A DNA stretch of 64,000 bases, from assembly GCA_050746025.1 (NCBI GenBank), contig JBOGLH010000069.1, forward strand, positions 13,159 to 77,158, in the 5' to 3' direction. Below the pieces are notes generated by a model, which worked only from the letters and a program-made list of their open reading frames with translations, was not told the DNA's origin and searched no databases. Positions 43,684 to 52,965 of the stretch are shown here, piece by piece; position 1 is the first letter of the stretch; every line of letters starts with the position of its first letter. The position numbers and the translations under genes were made by a program. Source of the stretch: Gp1-AA145 sp050746025. GTDB taxonomy: Bacteria; Acidobacteriota; Terriglobia; Terriglobales; Acidobacteriaceae.

Positions 43684-44268
43684 ATGCGCAACTTCACATT
43701 TTCCACCCTGATTTTCTTGCTACTCGGCACCTGTTCTCTCTTCGCGCAACAGCGAGTTGAGGCCGGCGTGTTTGTCGACTACCTCGACGTGTCGCAAACC
43801 AGCACCAATAACTTCGGACTCGGCGGCCGCTTCGGTTATCGGATTCATCATGACGTGATCCTGGAAGGTGAACTTGCCTACGACTACGGCATCAACTTCG
43901 GGGAAGCCTATCGCAATATTGTGAACGGAAACCTGGCGGCGATCGAAAGCACATCGGTTGGCGTTACTCACGGTTTGATCGGACCGAAGCTACAGCCCGG
44001 TGGGGGAGGGTTTCGTCCGTTCGTTACGCTTAAGGGCGGCTTCATGGATTTTCGTCTCAGCCCTGGCCTGCTGCCCTTGAACAATGCGGTGAGCACGCTT
44101 CTTGGATTGCGAACGTCGAACCTGAATGCGGCTATCTACCCGGCCGCGGGAGTGGAGGCAGCCATTGGCCCTGTGGGTTTGCGCTTTGAAGTCGGTGACG
44201 AAGTTTACTTCAACAACGGCGCGCACAATAACCTGCGGCTCACCTTTGGCCCGATAGTCCGGTTCTGA
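43684..44268 (+). CDS. outer-membrane beta-barrel protein
   Basis: 194 residues: signal peptide (about 1-21, ending FAQ), then alternating amphipathic strands with Gly/aromatic pattern and a C-terminal Phe (GPIVRF), typical of OmpA/OmpW-like 8-stranded barrels. Ligand and role are unknown. It is a single gene with no operon partner; the following ABM gene is 101 nt away. Confidence 0.88.
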   Translation: MRNFTFSTLIFLLLGTCSLFAQQRVEAGVFVDYLDVSQTSTNNFGLGGRFGYRIHHDVILEGELAYDYGINFGEAYRNIVNGNLAAIESTSVGVTHGLIGPKLQPGGGGFRPFVTLKGGFMDFRLSPGLLPLNNAVSTLLGLRTSNLNAAIYPAAGVEAAIGPVGLRFEVGDEVYFNNGAHNNLRLTFGPIVRF

Positions 44269-44369
44269 ACCGGGTTCAGAACGCGCCGAATTCCCTTCGC
44301 AACGTTTACGTGACAATCGCATCCTATCGGCTGGAATAAAATCCCAAAATCAAATCTCAGGAGGCAATT

Positions 44370-44699
44370 ATGGCCGACACAGCAAAGCTCGCACTTTTCG
44401 CACGGTTGGAAGCGAAGCCCGGCAAAGAAGCGGAAGTGGAGAAGTTTTTACGCAGTGGACTGAAGCTGGTACAACAGGAACCGGGCACGACTTTATGGTT
44501 CGGCCTGCGGCTCTCGGGGACGACGTTTGGAATTTTTGACACTTTTGCCAACGAAGCCGGACGCCAAGCCCATCTGACAGGAGAAGTTGCCAAAGCCCTG
44601 ATGGCGAAAGCGCCGGAGTTATTCACGCAGCCGCCGAGCATTGAAAAGGCGGAGATTCTGGCCGCGAAATTTCCGGGGAGTGCGAACAAAGCCGAGTAG
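44370..44699 (+). CDS. antibiotic-biosynthesis-monooxygenase (ABM) domain protein
   Basis: 109 residues, a single ferredoxin-like ABM fold (LALFARLEAKPGKEAEVEKFL, then TTLWFGLRLSGTTFGIFDTF and an Ala-rich helix). The ribosome site AGGAGGC lies 8 nt before ATG 44370. Members include quinol monooxygenases and heme degraders; the key residues of either are not evident here, so substrate and activity are open. Confidence 0.88.
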   Translation: MADTAKLALFARLEAKPGKEAEVEKFLRSGLKLVQQEPGTTLWFGLRLSGTTFGIFDTFANEAGRQAHLTGEVAKALMAKAPELFTQPPSIEKAEILAAKFPGSANKAE

Positions 44700-44729
44700 G
44701 TTTTGTACCAGGCTGTGATGGCCTTAACT

Positions 44730-46334
44730 CTACGTGACGAATTTCGACTCGCTCAGGTCGAGTTCGCGCTCCAACTCGCGCAGTAATTCATCACTGATGC
44801 GACGCTCATTCCGAAGCTTAACCGCAGTCTGTCGTTCGATTTCCAGGAGCTTGCGGGAGATGTCAATGTATTGCTTGTAGAATTCCGGGCCGATGCCATC
44901 TGCTGGCGCAGTTCCATCTTCACTAAGACTCGCGAGGCGTAAGCGATAATGCTGCGCCAGATCGTCGCAAACTTCAGCAAGTTCAGGCTTTGCCTGCCCA
45001 CGAAGTTTATCAAGGTATGCCAGTGCCGTTTCCAGGATGGTGCGTCTGGCAGTTTGCTCCTCAGGCTCGAATGCCGATGCTGCGGCGAGTCCCAGCGCTC
45101 GAATTAACGGCGGCAAAGTAAGGCCCTGGAGTACAAGCGTCACCAGGATGGCGCTGAACGCTAGAAAAATAATCATGTTGCGTTGCGCGAACGGGGTGCC
45201 GCCAGCCAATGTTTGTGGCAGGGCAATTGCGGCAGCGAGCGAGATCACCCCGCGCATTCCGGTCCAACCGACTACAAATATTTGGCGTGCGCTGGGTGTG
45301 CGTACATCCTGATGCAGAAAACGCCTGCGAAGAAGATTCGCAAAGTAGGCGCCAGGAAACATCCAAATGAGTCGCAGCAGAATGAGAAAGGCGCTGAAAC
45401 CGGCGGCATAGGCGATCAATTTTTCCAGGTGATAATCGCGAATATTCCCGAGGACATAAGGAAGTTGGAGCCCGATTAAAACAAACACTAATCCATTGAG
45501 AATAAAAGTCAGCGAGTCCCACACGGCCCAGACTTGCAAGCGTACGCTGGGGGAGAAAAAATGCGAGCTCTTGCGGCTGAGATAAAGGCCGCACGCGACA
45601 ACCGCCAACACGCCGGAAGCGTGCAGAGTGTCGGCGGTCAAGTACGCGACATACGGGGTCAGAATGCTGAGCGCAATTTCGATGGGGGCATCGTCAATTC
45701 GGTGTTCGACACGATGAACAACTTCGCCGATAGCGAGCCCGATCAGAATGCCCACAGAAATCAAATAACAGAGCCGCAATAGACCAAAAGTGAAGGTCGG
45801 CGTCTCTCCTCCAACCAGCAGCGCGAGCCCAAATTCGAGCGCGAGCAGCGCAGTGGCATCGTTGAGCAGGCTTTCACCTTCCAAGATGTCCACGACGCGT
45901 TTGGGGAGTCCGATTCGCTTGGCAATCGAGGTCGCGGCAATCGCGTCAGTCGGCGCTACTACTGCGCCAAGCACCAGCCCCACACGCCAATCAAATCCGG
46001 GAAGAAACCAATGTCCTAAACCGGTCACGCCGAGCACGGTGAAGGTAACCAGGCCGAAGGCCAGAAACAAAATGCTCACCAGGTTGTAAGAAAATTCACG
46101 CCAAGACGTTAGCCATGCCGCGCTGTAAAGCAGCGGCGGCAGGATCACAAAAAAGACCACATCGGGATTGAGATTAATGCGTGGAATTCCTGGGACAAAG
46201 CTGAGCAGCAGCCCACCAATCACCAACACAATCGGATAAGGCGTTTTCAGCTTCTTGGAAACGAACCCGAAGACCACAATGAATAGCAACAGAAGCAGAA
46301 ATACGAATTCGACCGCATGAACGTTGGTCTGCAT
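44730..46334 (-). CDS. CPA1-family Na+(K+)/H+ antiporter
   Basis: 534 residues. About 12 membrane segments fill the first 410 residues. The ion-binding motif (VVAPTDAIAATSIAKR) and ESLLNDATALL match NhaP/NHE-type exchangers. The C-terminal cytoplasmic domain (about 415-534) is charged and helical and probably regulates transport. It converges on the ABM gene. Confidence 0.93.
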   Translation of the reverse strand: MQTNVHAVEFVFLLLLLFIVVFGFVSKKLKTPYPIVLVIGGLLLSFVPGIPRINLNPDVVFFVILPPLLYSAAWLTSWREFSYNLVSILFLAFGLVTFTVLGVTGLGHWFLPGFDWRVGLVLGAVVAPTDAIAATSIAKRIGLPKRVVDILEGESLLNDATALLALEFGLALLVGGETPTFTFGLLRLCYLISVGILIGLAIGEVVHRVEHRIDDAPIEIALSILTPYVAYLTADTLHASGVLAVVACGLYLSRKSSHFFSPSVRLQVWAVWDSLTFILNGLVFVLIGLQLPYVLGNIRDYHLEKLIAYAAGFSAFLILLRLIWMFPGAYFANLLRRRFLHQDVRTPSARQIFVVGWTGMRGVISLAAAIALPQTLAGGTPFAQRNMIIFLAFSAILVTLVLQGLTLPPLIRALGLAAASAFEPEEQTARRTILETALAYLDKLRGQAKPELAEVCDDLAQHYRLRLASLSEDGTAPADGIGPEFYKQYIDISRKLLEIERQTAVKLRNERRISDELLRELERELDLSESKFVT

Positions 46335-46782
46335 TGCCGGGTTTACCCTTCAAAATACATGAGTTCTTCGGATTACGTAGATTTCCTGTAGCAGGTGCTC
46401 GGCCAGCGGTTTGGGCAGGATCTAAGCTCGGTCTTTCGGCTTCGCGTGAGAGCAAGCACTGCTTGCTTCACGTCAGCTTCATCAATCAGAACACTGCGCT
46501 GCATGCGAGCACGAGGTCCTTCGACTGCGTGTAATCTTTCGCGGGGCGAAAGATGCTTCGCTTAGGATGACAGAGATTTACGGATCGCACTCCCCATCGA
46601 CTAAAGCCCTGCGTTTCAAGTCCCTGAAGCCAAGCTTTTCAAACTCAAAGACGTCGGACAGGAATGTCCGACCCCTCAGGGGAATTGACGGCTCATAAAG
46701 GATGGTGGATTCCTAAGGAATTTGAGAGTAGATTACGCATCGACAGACTCCTAGAAAACTATTGAACTTCGAAAGGAATACG
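46335..46782. other. intergenic region with a dispersed palindromic repeat
   Basis: No gene supported. Around 46510-46570 lies a unit reading GGTCCTTCGACTGCGTG ... CTTTCGCGGGGCGAAAG ... CGCTTAGGATGACAGAG, resembling the TCCTTCGACT/AGGATGACA units dispersed in Acidobacteriota genomes. CTTTCGCGGGGCGAAAG forms a hairpin. The part next to the cupin gene is AT-rich and may hold its promoter. Confidence 0.45.
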
Positions 46783-47313
46783 ATGACAGATGCAAAGCAT
46801 GCTCGCATTTTTCTGACGATTGTAGCTGGAGTGAGTATCTTGCTATTCGGCTTCGGGCGAGTCTCGGCTGAGGTCACTGCGGACAAAGCAACTGTGAACC
46901 CGGCGGCAGGCGCCAAATTCGGCGCGGTGTCGAATGCGCCGAAATGCTTTACGATAGCCGTGGAAAAAGGTGATCCCAGCAAAGGCGCCTCTGTCATTCT
47001 TGCTAAGTTCGCTCCCAGATGCATTGCCCCGTGGCATTGGCACACTCCGACCGAAACGGTAATGGTGGTTAGCGGTTCGTTGGAAGTACAGATGAAAGGC
47101 GACAAAGCCTTGGTCGCGCATCGCGGCGCTTTTGTCGACATGCCGCCGCGTCACGTCCATCGGGCCACTTGCCAGGGTGCGGTTCCGTGCATGGTATTCA
47201 TTTCTTCCGATGCTGCGTTTGATATTCACTGGGTAGATGCGGATGGCAAAGAGATTCCGATTGAAGCGGCGCTGAAAAGTCATAAGGATCGAGGCAATAC
47301 AAGCAAGCCGTAA
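46783..47313 (+). CDS. secreted cupin-domain protein
   Basis: 176 residues from ATG 46783 (AAAGGA upstream; a TTG at 46762 is less likely). N-terminal signal or anchor (about 8-28), then a single RmlC-like cupin with metal ligands in PWHWHTPTETVMVVSG and MPPRHVHRA. Small extracytoplasmic cupins are often of unknown function; a sugar or small phenolic substrate is possible. Confidence 0.88.
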   Translation: MTDAKHARIFLTIVAGVSILLFGFGRVSAEVTADKATVNPAAGAKFGAVSNAPKCFTIAVEKGDPSKGASVILAKFAPRCIAPWHWHTPTETVMVVSGSLEVQMKGDKALVAHRGAFVDMPPRHVHRATCQGAVPCMVFISSDAAFDIHWVDADGKEIPIEAALKSHKDRGNTSKP

Positions 47314-47369
47314 AGAGAAGTACATTCGTGCGTCATACCCAGTTGAGGCTGTGTATCGCAGGAGGGCTC

Positions 47370-47738
47370 ATGATTCGAGAACGGACACTGAAAGTTGTGC
47401 TGGTGTTGGTGGGAATATTGTTTACTGCTGGGATTTATCCGCTAGTGATGTTTCTCTCGCGGGAGCCCGCAGTGGCCATGATTATGAGCATCTACGTCCC
47501 GCTCGGAATTTGTCTGTTGCTGGCGGCGCGCAATCCAGTGGGCAGCCGGAGTCTGATCGCCTTCGCTGGATGGGCCAATCTCGCTCACGCGGGCGTTATG
47601 AGCGTGCAGCTATACAGGCATGCCATCGAACGTGAAGAACTCGCGGGGGTTGCTATTTTCGGAATTGTTGGATTGGTACTGCTCGCGCTGAATCCGGCGA
47701 AGCGATCGGCGGACCGAGTGGCGGCGGCGGGCACATAA
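47370..47738 (+). CDS. small membrane protein of unknown function
   Basis: 122 residues from ATG 47370, 4 nt after AGGAGGG; a longer frame from 47328 lacks a ribosome site. It has four hydrophobic segments (about 6-26, 32-52, 60-80, 88-108). It resembles DUF6632-type membrane proteins, but I cannot confirm the family. It follows the cupin gene after 56 nt and may be cotranscribed. Confidence 0.75.
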   Translation: MIRERTLKVVLVLVGILFTAGIYPLVMFLSREPAVAMIMSIYVPLGICLLLAARNPVGSRSLIAFAGWANLAHAGVMSVQLYRHAIEREELAGVAIFGIVGLVLLALNPAKRSADRVAAAGT

Positions 47739-47741
47739 GTA

Positions 47742-47891
47742 CTACTTACGTTTTGCGACTTTACTGGCCTGTTTGCCAAGTGCAGTGCGAGTTGCTTTCG
47801 GAAGATGAGCAATCGTTCTTTTCTTTTTGGCCGTAGCGGCAGCCTTCTTGATATTTCTTCTTGCAGCGGTGCGTTGTTTTGTACTTGGCAT
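47742..47891 (-). CDS. small Lys/Ala/Arg-rich basic protein (histone-like)
   Basis: 49 residues, ATG 47891 preceded by a strong AGGAGG. The sequence is almost all Lys, Arg, Ala and Thr (RTAARRNIKKAAATAKKK, then KATRTALGKQASKVAKRK), like the tails of bacterial histone-H1-like proteins. A nucleic-acid-binding role is inferred from composition only. It lies 3 nt from the end of the convergent membrane-protein gene. Confidence 0.7.
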   Translation of the reverse strand: MPSTKQRTAARRNIKKAAATAKKKRTIAHLPKATRTALGKQASKVAKRK

Positions 47892-47900
47892 GAAGCCTCC

Positions 47901-48974
47901 TCATCGTTCGGAACCTGGATGAAAAATCAATGCCAAGGCATAGCTGCGCTGGAGTGGATCAACTTGCGGCACGATCATCGGAACCAGCGACGAGTGTGTA
48001 TGCGCCAGGTGGCTCATGTGAGTGTCGTAAACGTATCGACCGATGAACCAGCCCATGGTGCCGCCGGCAACCACATCTGAGGCGAAGTGCTTCTCCGCCG
48101 CAATTCTCGCCGCACTCACTATGGCAGCCAGGCTGTACGCAGTGATGCCAACAATTTTCTTGTGCTTATATTCATGATCGAGCAAAGAGGCAATCGACCA
48201 TATCTGGATAGCGTGACCTGACGGGAACGAAGTTCCTCCACCCCAGAAATCGCCAGGGTTTTTTTCGTCCGGACGATTCCGTCGAAAGACCTCTTTGAGA
48301 ACTCCAACCACAATCAGGCTGTCGAGCAGCGACTCGGTTCCGAGAACACCAATTTCTCGTCCTTTCGGATTGTCCTGCCAAGCGCCATAGACATAGGAAC
48401 CGGCGATGATCGGAATCAGTGTGTATGAGGCTCCAATATCCGAGATGCGCCCGCCCCAACGGATTTGCCCGCGACTGTTTTCAAAAGCATTCGCGATATG
48501 TGTATCGCTGGCAATCAATGCTCCGGTCACAGCCATCGGCACCAGCCATTCCAAAGCATTGTGCCGGTTTGCATGAAAGGGGCTGGTGAAAATGGCCTCC
48601 TGGTCGTACACAATATTCAGGAGTAACTTTCGCGCCAGCGGTTTTGGCCGCTCCGTGTCATCGGGATAAAAGACGCGATCACGGCGATCCAGCTGCAGGC
48701 TGGACTGCTTTCCCGAGCCGTTGCTTTGACCGTTGGAATCGCCGTTGTCGGCGACTGATATTAGGCCATCGGCCGCATTCGAGATTTGATTTTCGTCCGT
48801 TCCTTCGGTAGCGAAAGCCTGCGGATATAAAGGAATGAAGCGCAACGAACAAATCGCGGCGTTGCTTAAAAAGTCGTGGGATACCGGGAATGGAGATCTG
48901 AACTGGTAGTTGCTGCCATGGGCTGTGGCCATTCCCGCGACCAGAAATATCGGCAGTAACCGAAGCGCTTTCAT
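47901..48974 (-). CDS. PAP2-family membrane phosphatase
   Basis: 357 residues from ATG 48974 (TTG 48983 is possible). An N-terminal signal is followed by a non-conserved Gly/Asn/Ser stretch and a C-terminal PAP2 domain with all three motifs: KEVFRRNRP, TSFPSGHA and SAARIAAEKHFASDV. Such enzymes dephosphorylate lipid phosphates such as undecaprenyl-PP or phosphatidic acid. The stop is 9 nt upstream of the small basic-protein start. Confidence 0.9.
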   Translation of the reverse strand: MKALRLLPIFLVAGMATAHGSNYQFRSPFPVSHDFLSNAAICSLRFIPLYPQAFATEGTDENQISNAADGLISVADNGDSNGQSNGSGKQSSLQLDRRDRVFYPDDTERPKPLARKLLLNIVYDQEAIFTSPFHANRHNALEWLVPMAVTGALIASDTHIANAFENSRGQIRWGGRISDIGASYTLIPIIAGSYVYGAWQDNPKGREIGVLGTESLLDSLIVVGVLKEVFRRNRPDEKNPGDFWGGGTSFPSGHAIQIWSIASLLDHEYKHKKIVGITAYSLAAIVSAARIAAEKHFASDVVAGGTMGWFIGRYVYDTHMSHLAHTHSSLVPMIVPQVDPLQRSYALALIFHPGSER

Positions 48975-49134
48975 CCCGCGCAAAGTCTCCCTTGGATTCG
49001 TACCTTCGATGCCAGTTCTGCTTTGGGGGATAGGGTTGAATTAAATGAGAGTTAGACAGACTCTGCAATCGTTGCTTTGGCTACTGCACCAGTAAGGTTG
49101 GGAAACGCAGTTTCTTGCATTGCATCGCGAAACT

Positions 49135-49677
49135 TCAGCCCCGAAACTTCCTGGCCAGCGCCCGTGCAATAGTAATGGGATGCGTTGCCAAAGTGCAGAG
49201 CTGGCCTAACACGCTTTGCGGTTCGTGAAAGACGCCGAGCTGTCTCAATACCGTCCCGCGGTCATAGTAGATTTTTTCGCCCGACAAACGATCGTCGGAG
49301 TCGAAGGTGTACACGCCACAAAGTGGAAAATCGAGTCTTCGTCCGGTTGCTGAAAGACCACGCCACGATCCTAAGTGAGTGCCACGAATTATGACTTCAA
49401 GCACAACAGCGTCGTCCGTAACGTGTCGGTGCTGTATTTCAATTTTCAGGTCCGGCATAGCTTGCATGAGCTGCTCGTAGAATTGGCGGACTCCGCCGGC
49501 TCCTTCGTAATGCTCGCTCCAAGCCTCATCATCGTAGTGCGCCGTGTCGCCGAAGGTGGCAAGAACGCCCTCAAGATCATGCGCATTCTCCAATCGAACG
49601 TGCTGTTCGACAATGGCAATGCGAGCTGCTCGCTTGTCTCTATTTGGTTCGCCTGCTGGAATTGATGCGCTCGCCAT
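49135..49677 (-). CDS. SnoaL/NTF2-like polyketide-cyclase-fold protein
   Basis: 180 residues from ATG 49677 (GGGGAGG upstream); a longer frame to 49713 has none. It is an NTF2-like fold with helix RIAIVEQHVRLENAHDLEGVL, the pocket residues FYEQLMQAMPDLKIEI and VIIRGTHLG, as in SnoaL-type ester cyclases of general type. The C-terminal 40 residues are extra, and no catalytic call can be made. Confidence 0.85.
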   Translation of the reverse strand: MASASIPAGEPNRDKRAARIAIVEQHVRLENAHDLEGVLATFGDTAHYDDEAWSEHYEGAGGVRQFYEQLMQAMPDLKIEIQHRHVTDDAVVLEVIIRGTHLGSWRGLSATGRRLDFPLCGVYTFDSDDRLSGEKIYYDRGTVLRQLGVFHEPQSVLGQLCTLATHPITIARALARKFRG

Positions 49678-49831
49678 GCTGTTTTCCTCCCCCCACTGAA
49701 TCACGAAACTCAAGCCCCAGATACTACACGACTTGACAATTCTTTACGCATAAGCCCTATAGCCACATCGTCTTGGCGCAACTTTCTGTACCTGTCTGTG
49801 TTTCCATTTATGTAAGTTGGAGGTGACGAAA

Positions 49832-50170
49832 ATGAAGAAAACAAGCTTACTGATGGTATTGGGATTAGCCCTTATTCTGGCTTCTGCGGCTGCACCGAAA
49901 GCTAATGCTGGCGTGGTGTTCGGGGTTGGAGTAGGCGTTCCTGCCTATCCCGTGCGCGCTTACGGATATGTCGGGCCACGCTATTATGCGCCTGATTATT
50001 ATGCCCCGGGCTACGTTCCCGCTCCGTACGTAGCGCCGTACGTTGACTATGGCTACGCTCCAGTGTATCGGCGGCACTACGCGCCATACCGCTACCACGG
50101 ACGTGATTACGACCGTCACTATGATCGGCGATTTGAAGGACGTCGCGAGTTCCGCGGCTATCGCCGGTAA
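49832..50170 (+). CDS. secreted Tyr/Pro/Arg-rich low-complexity protein
   Basis: 112 residues from ATG 49832 (GGAGGTGAC upstream). The signal peptide ends at ANA (about 26). The mature part is dominated by Tyr, Ala, Pro and Gly repeats (YAPDYYAPGYVPAPYVAPY) and ends in Arg/Tyr/His (RHYDRRFEGRREFRGYRR). It resembles YXWGXW-type or glycine-rich envelope proteins. The BON protein gene follows in the same direction. Confidence 0.8.
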   Translation: MKKTSLLMVLGLALILASAAAPKANAGVVFGVGVGVPAYPVRAYGYVGPRYYAPDYYAPGYVPAPYVAPYVDYGYAPVYRRHYAPYRYHGRDYDRHYDRRFEGRREFRGYRR

Positions 50171-50285
50171 CAGTAAATCGCGAATTAGTAGGACGGGCTG
50201 TTCGTGGCGCGGAACCAGGCTGCGAGCAGCTCTTGTTGTCTCAGTTGAGGGCTGGAACGAGATTAGAGATCGAGAAAGGTGAAAT

Positions 50286-50825
50286 ATGAAACTACGAACA
50301 TTAGCACTAACTTTGGGAATGATTGCATCGACGATTTCCTTTTCCGCGCAGAGCGCAATGGCCTCTTTGCGGGGAACGGAAGCGATCGAGAAACAAGTAA
50401 GACATGAGTTGAACATGCTGCCATATGTGAACGCATTTGATTACATGACATTCACTGTGGACGACAATGGCATCGTAACGCTGAATGGGCAGGTCACAAA
50501 CCCGGTACTGCGCAGCGATGCCAACAACGTGGTGAAGCGAATCGAAGGCGTGGAGCGCGTGGACAATCAGATCCAGGTGCTGCCTTTGTCTCCCATGGAC
50601 GACGGTTTGCGTGTGCGCTTGTTCCGCACCATTTACGGATACCCGGCCTTGCAGAAATATGTGCTGGGAGTGAACAAGTCGATCCGCATTATCGTTGCTA
50701 ACGGGCACGTTACCCTTGTGGGCGTGGTCGACAGCGAAATGGACAAGAACATAGCCGGCATGCGCGCTAATAGCGTTCCGGGAATTTTCTCCGTCGATAA
50801 CCGGTTGCAAGTCGTAAAAGGCTGA
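50286..50825 (+). CDS. periplasmic BON-domain protein
   Basis: 179 residues: signal peptide (about 1-26), then two BON domains (about 36-100 and 102-175) shown by the VTLNGQVTNPVLRSDANNVVKRIEGV pattern and IRIIVANGHVTLVGVV. BON domains bind membranes or other envelope parts (as in OsmY). It is followed by a terminator and stands 115 nt after the low-complexity protein gene; both look like envelope stress proteins. Confidence 0.92.
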   Translation: MKLRTLALTLGMIASTISFSAQSAMASLRGTEAIEKQVRHELNMLPYVNAFDYMTFTVDDNGIVTLNGQVTNPVLRSDANNVVKRIEGVERVDNQIQVLPLSPMDDGLRVRLFRTIYGYPALQKYVLGVNKSIRIIVANGHVTLVGVVDSEMDKNIAGMRANSVPGIFSVDNRLQVVKG

Positions 50826-50832
50826 CGAAAAC

Positions 50833-50858
50833 CCCGTCCAGGTGAAAGCTTGGACGGG
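50833..50858 (+). terminator. stem-loop after the BON gene
   Basis: CCCGTCCA (50833-50840) and TGGACGGG (50851-50858) form an 8-bp GC-rich stem with a 10-nt loop, followed by ACACTTTGTT. The T-run is weak. Confidence 0.65.
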
Positions 50859-50973
50859 ACACTTTGTTCTCACAAAACTCTCATTTGTAACATTCGGTTC
50901 TTTTTTTTGTAAAATCCCGCTGGCGCATGTAACCAGCTGGCTCCTTCGTGCTCATTCCCAGTGTGGAGGAGAA

Positions 50974-52317
50974 ATGAACCGCTTACTTGCTGTTGTGCTG
51001 GTTGCGTGTGTGGTGTTGGGTGGAATGGCACTCCTGGCGCCACGAGCCTTACAAAAAGTCTCAGCTTCTGATTCCGACGACCGGCGCGAAGAAGCAAATC
51101 ATACAACTGAAATACATGCATTGAATATGATCGCGCATGGCCGCGACACCTTCCGCTTCGACACCTTTGGCGATCAAAAATTTTGGGGAGGCTCTCTCCA
51201 ACTCCACAAAGCAATTGAAGGGCAGAAGCTCGGCGGAGTCGGTCCAGGGGTTGACCCTGCCACTGCCCTTGCAGTCGGATTAAAAGTGGATGTCGACGCT
51301 TTGCCCAGCTCCGTGATCAAGGCTTTGAAGACCGGAAAAGTGAACCTGAAAGATCCCGCGACCACGCTGGCGTTGCTGGAATTGAATTCTGTCGTCGGGG
51401 TTAAAGGTTTCTTCAACAATTCGGGGACGCTAAGAAGCGTTGGAATCCAGTGCGCGCTGTGCCACTCCACAGTAGATAATTCGTTCGCGCCCGGCATCGG
51501 GCATCGGCTGGACGGGTGGGCAAACCGCGATTTGAATGTGGGTGCGATCGTGAGTCTTTCTCCCGATCTTAGCAGTGTGGCCAAGGTGCTCGGAGTCGAT
51601 CAGAATACGGTTCGCACCGTTCTAAACAGTTGGGGGCCGGGAAAATTCGATGCGGAATTGTTTATGGACGGGAAGGCCTTCAATGGCACGAAGTCCGCCG
51701 CAACCCTGATTCCTCCTGCCTTTGGTTTGGCCGGGTTCAACCTGCATACCTGGACAGGATGGGGTTCAGTGACGTATTGGAATGCATTCGTCGCCAACCT
51801 CGAAATGCATGGGCAGGGAACTTTTTTTGATCCGCGGCTTGCAGACCCGGTCCGGTTTCCGGTCGCAGCGCAGAATGGATTTGATAACGTGCGCAATGAT
51901 GTGGATTTAATCACGCCCAAATTAGCGGACCTGCACTTTTATCAGCTGGCTATCGATGCTCCCAAACCTCCAGCCAAAAGCTTTGATCATTCCGCAGCGC
52001 TTCGCGGCAAAGAAGTTTTCAATGGCGCTGCACAGTGTTCCAGTTGTCACGTGCCGCCGCTATTTACCGAGCCGGGATGGAATATGCACACCGCGCAGGA
52101 AATCGGAATCGATGATTTCCAGGCCTCGCGCTCGCCGGATGATCGCTACCGCACATCTCCCTTGAAAGGGCTGTGGACGCATACCAAGGGCGGCTTCTAT
52201 CACGACGGTAGTTTTCCCACGCTGATGGACGTTGTCAATCACTATGACTCGTTTAAAGGATTGCACCTGACTGAACAGCAGAAGCAGGACCTAGTGCAGT
52301 ACTTGAAGAGTCTGTAG
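50974..52317 (+). CDS. di-haem c-type cytochrome (peroxidase-like)
   Basis: 447 residues from ATG 50974 (GGAGGAGAA upstream). A signal or anchor segment (about 4-24) is followed by two haem sites, CALCH (about 164) and CSSCH (about 349). The second domain has the GGFYHDGSFPTLMDVV pattern with methionine and His candidates seen in CcpA/MauG-type proteins. It is probably periplasmic. It stands alone between two terminators. Peroxidase or electron transfer cannot be separated by eye. Confidence 0.9.
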   Translation: MNRLLAVVLVACVVLGGMALLAPRALQKVSASDSDDRREEANHTTEIHALNMIAHGRDTFRFDTFGDQKFWGGSLQLHKAIEGQKLGGVGPGVDPATALAVGLKVDVDALPSSVIKALKTGKVNLKDPATTLALLELNSVVGVKGFFNNSGTLRSVGIQCALCHSTVDNSFAPGIGHRLDGWANRDLNVGAIVSLSPDLSSVAKVLGVDQNTVRTVLNSWGPGKFDAELFMDGKAFNGTKSAATLIPPAFGLAGFNLHTWTGWGSVTYWNAFVANLEMHGQGTFFDPRLADPVRFPVAAQNGFDNVRNDVDLITPKLADLHFYQLAIDAPKPPAKSFDHSAALRGKEVFNGAAQCSSCHVPPLFTEPGWNMHTAQEIGIDDFQASRSPDDRYRTSPLKGLWTHTKGGFYHDGSFPTLMDVVNHYDSFKGLHLTEQQKQDLVQYLKSL

Positions 52318-52324
52318 GGCAATG

Positions 52325-52351
52325 CCCACCCAAGCGCAGGGCTTGGGTGGG
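52325..52351 (+). terminator. intrinsic terminator after the cytochrome gene
   Basis: A perfect 11-bp stem CCCACCCAAGC/GCTTGGGTGGG with a GCAGG loop, followed by TAAGCCTTTTAG. Confidence 0.8.
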
Positions 52352-52452
52352 TAAGCCTTTTAGTGAATGCCCAGTCGCTCCTCGTACTCACTGTGAACAT
52401 TTGAATAGAAATGAGAGAATTAGCGTCCTGAATCTCGAGAAAGCAGGGCAAC

Positions 52453-52944
52453 ATGCCTGATTCAAAGCTGGATGCGTCACTCCGGGAATTCCTGTCTGGC
52501 CGCCACATCGCAACCATCGCCACTGAAAATGCGGATGGAAGCATTCACATGACTGCGGTCTGGTATGTCTTTGAAGGCGACAATTTTTATATCGCAACTT
52601 CGTTGAAAACTTGCAAGGCAAGGAATCTTGCGGCACGACCCAAAGCGTCGCTGATGGTCGACTCACGTAAACCTGGAAAAGAACGCGGCGTTACGGCGAT
52701 TGGAAGATCTGAATTAGTCTCAGGCGAAGAGTCGGAGGAGATAAATCGTCGAATTCACAGTCGTTATTTGAGTCCGACGGCACTGGCCGATCCCGCGGTG
52801 GGTGCGGTTTTCTCCGGGTTTGACGACGTGACGATTCGCATTTTTCCCGATTCCTGGATCTCATGGGATATGGCCGCTTTGGATGAGCAAGTTTTCGCTG
52901 GCCGTTTGGGGAACACTCCGGGATATATGTTGCCGCTGGATTGA
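52453..52944 (+). CDS. PNPOx-like flavin/F420-dependent oxidoreductase family protein
   Basis: 163 residues, a split-barrel of the pyridoxamine-phosphate-oxidase class (FLSGRHIATIATENADGSIHMTAVWY, then TCKARNLAARPKASLMVD). Cofactor FMN or F420 is typical; the substrate is unknown. Start ATG 52453. The following sigma-factor gene is convergent with 21 nt between stops. Confidence 0.88.
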   Translation: MPDSKLDASLREFLSGRHIATIATENADGSIHMTAVWYVFEGDNFYIATSLKTCKARNLAARPKASLMVDSRKPGKERGVTAIGRSELVSGEESEEINRRIHSRYLSPTALADPAVGAVFSGFDDVTIRIFPDSWISWDMAALDEQVFAGRLGNTPGYMLPLD

Positions 52945-52965
52945 GAAGCCCGGACCACGTTGCTC

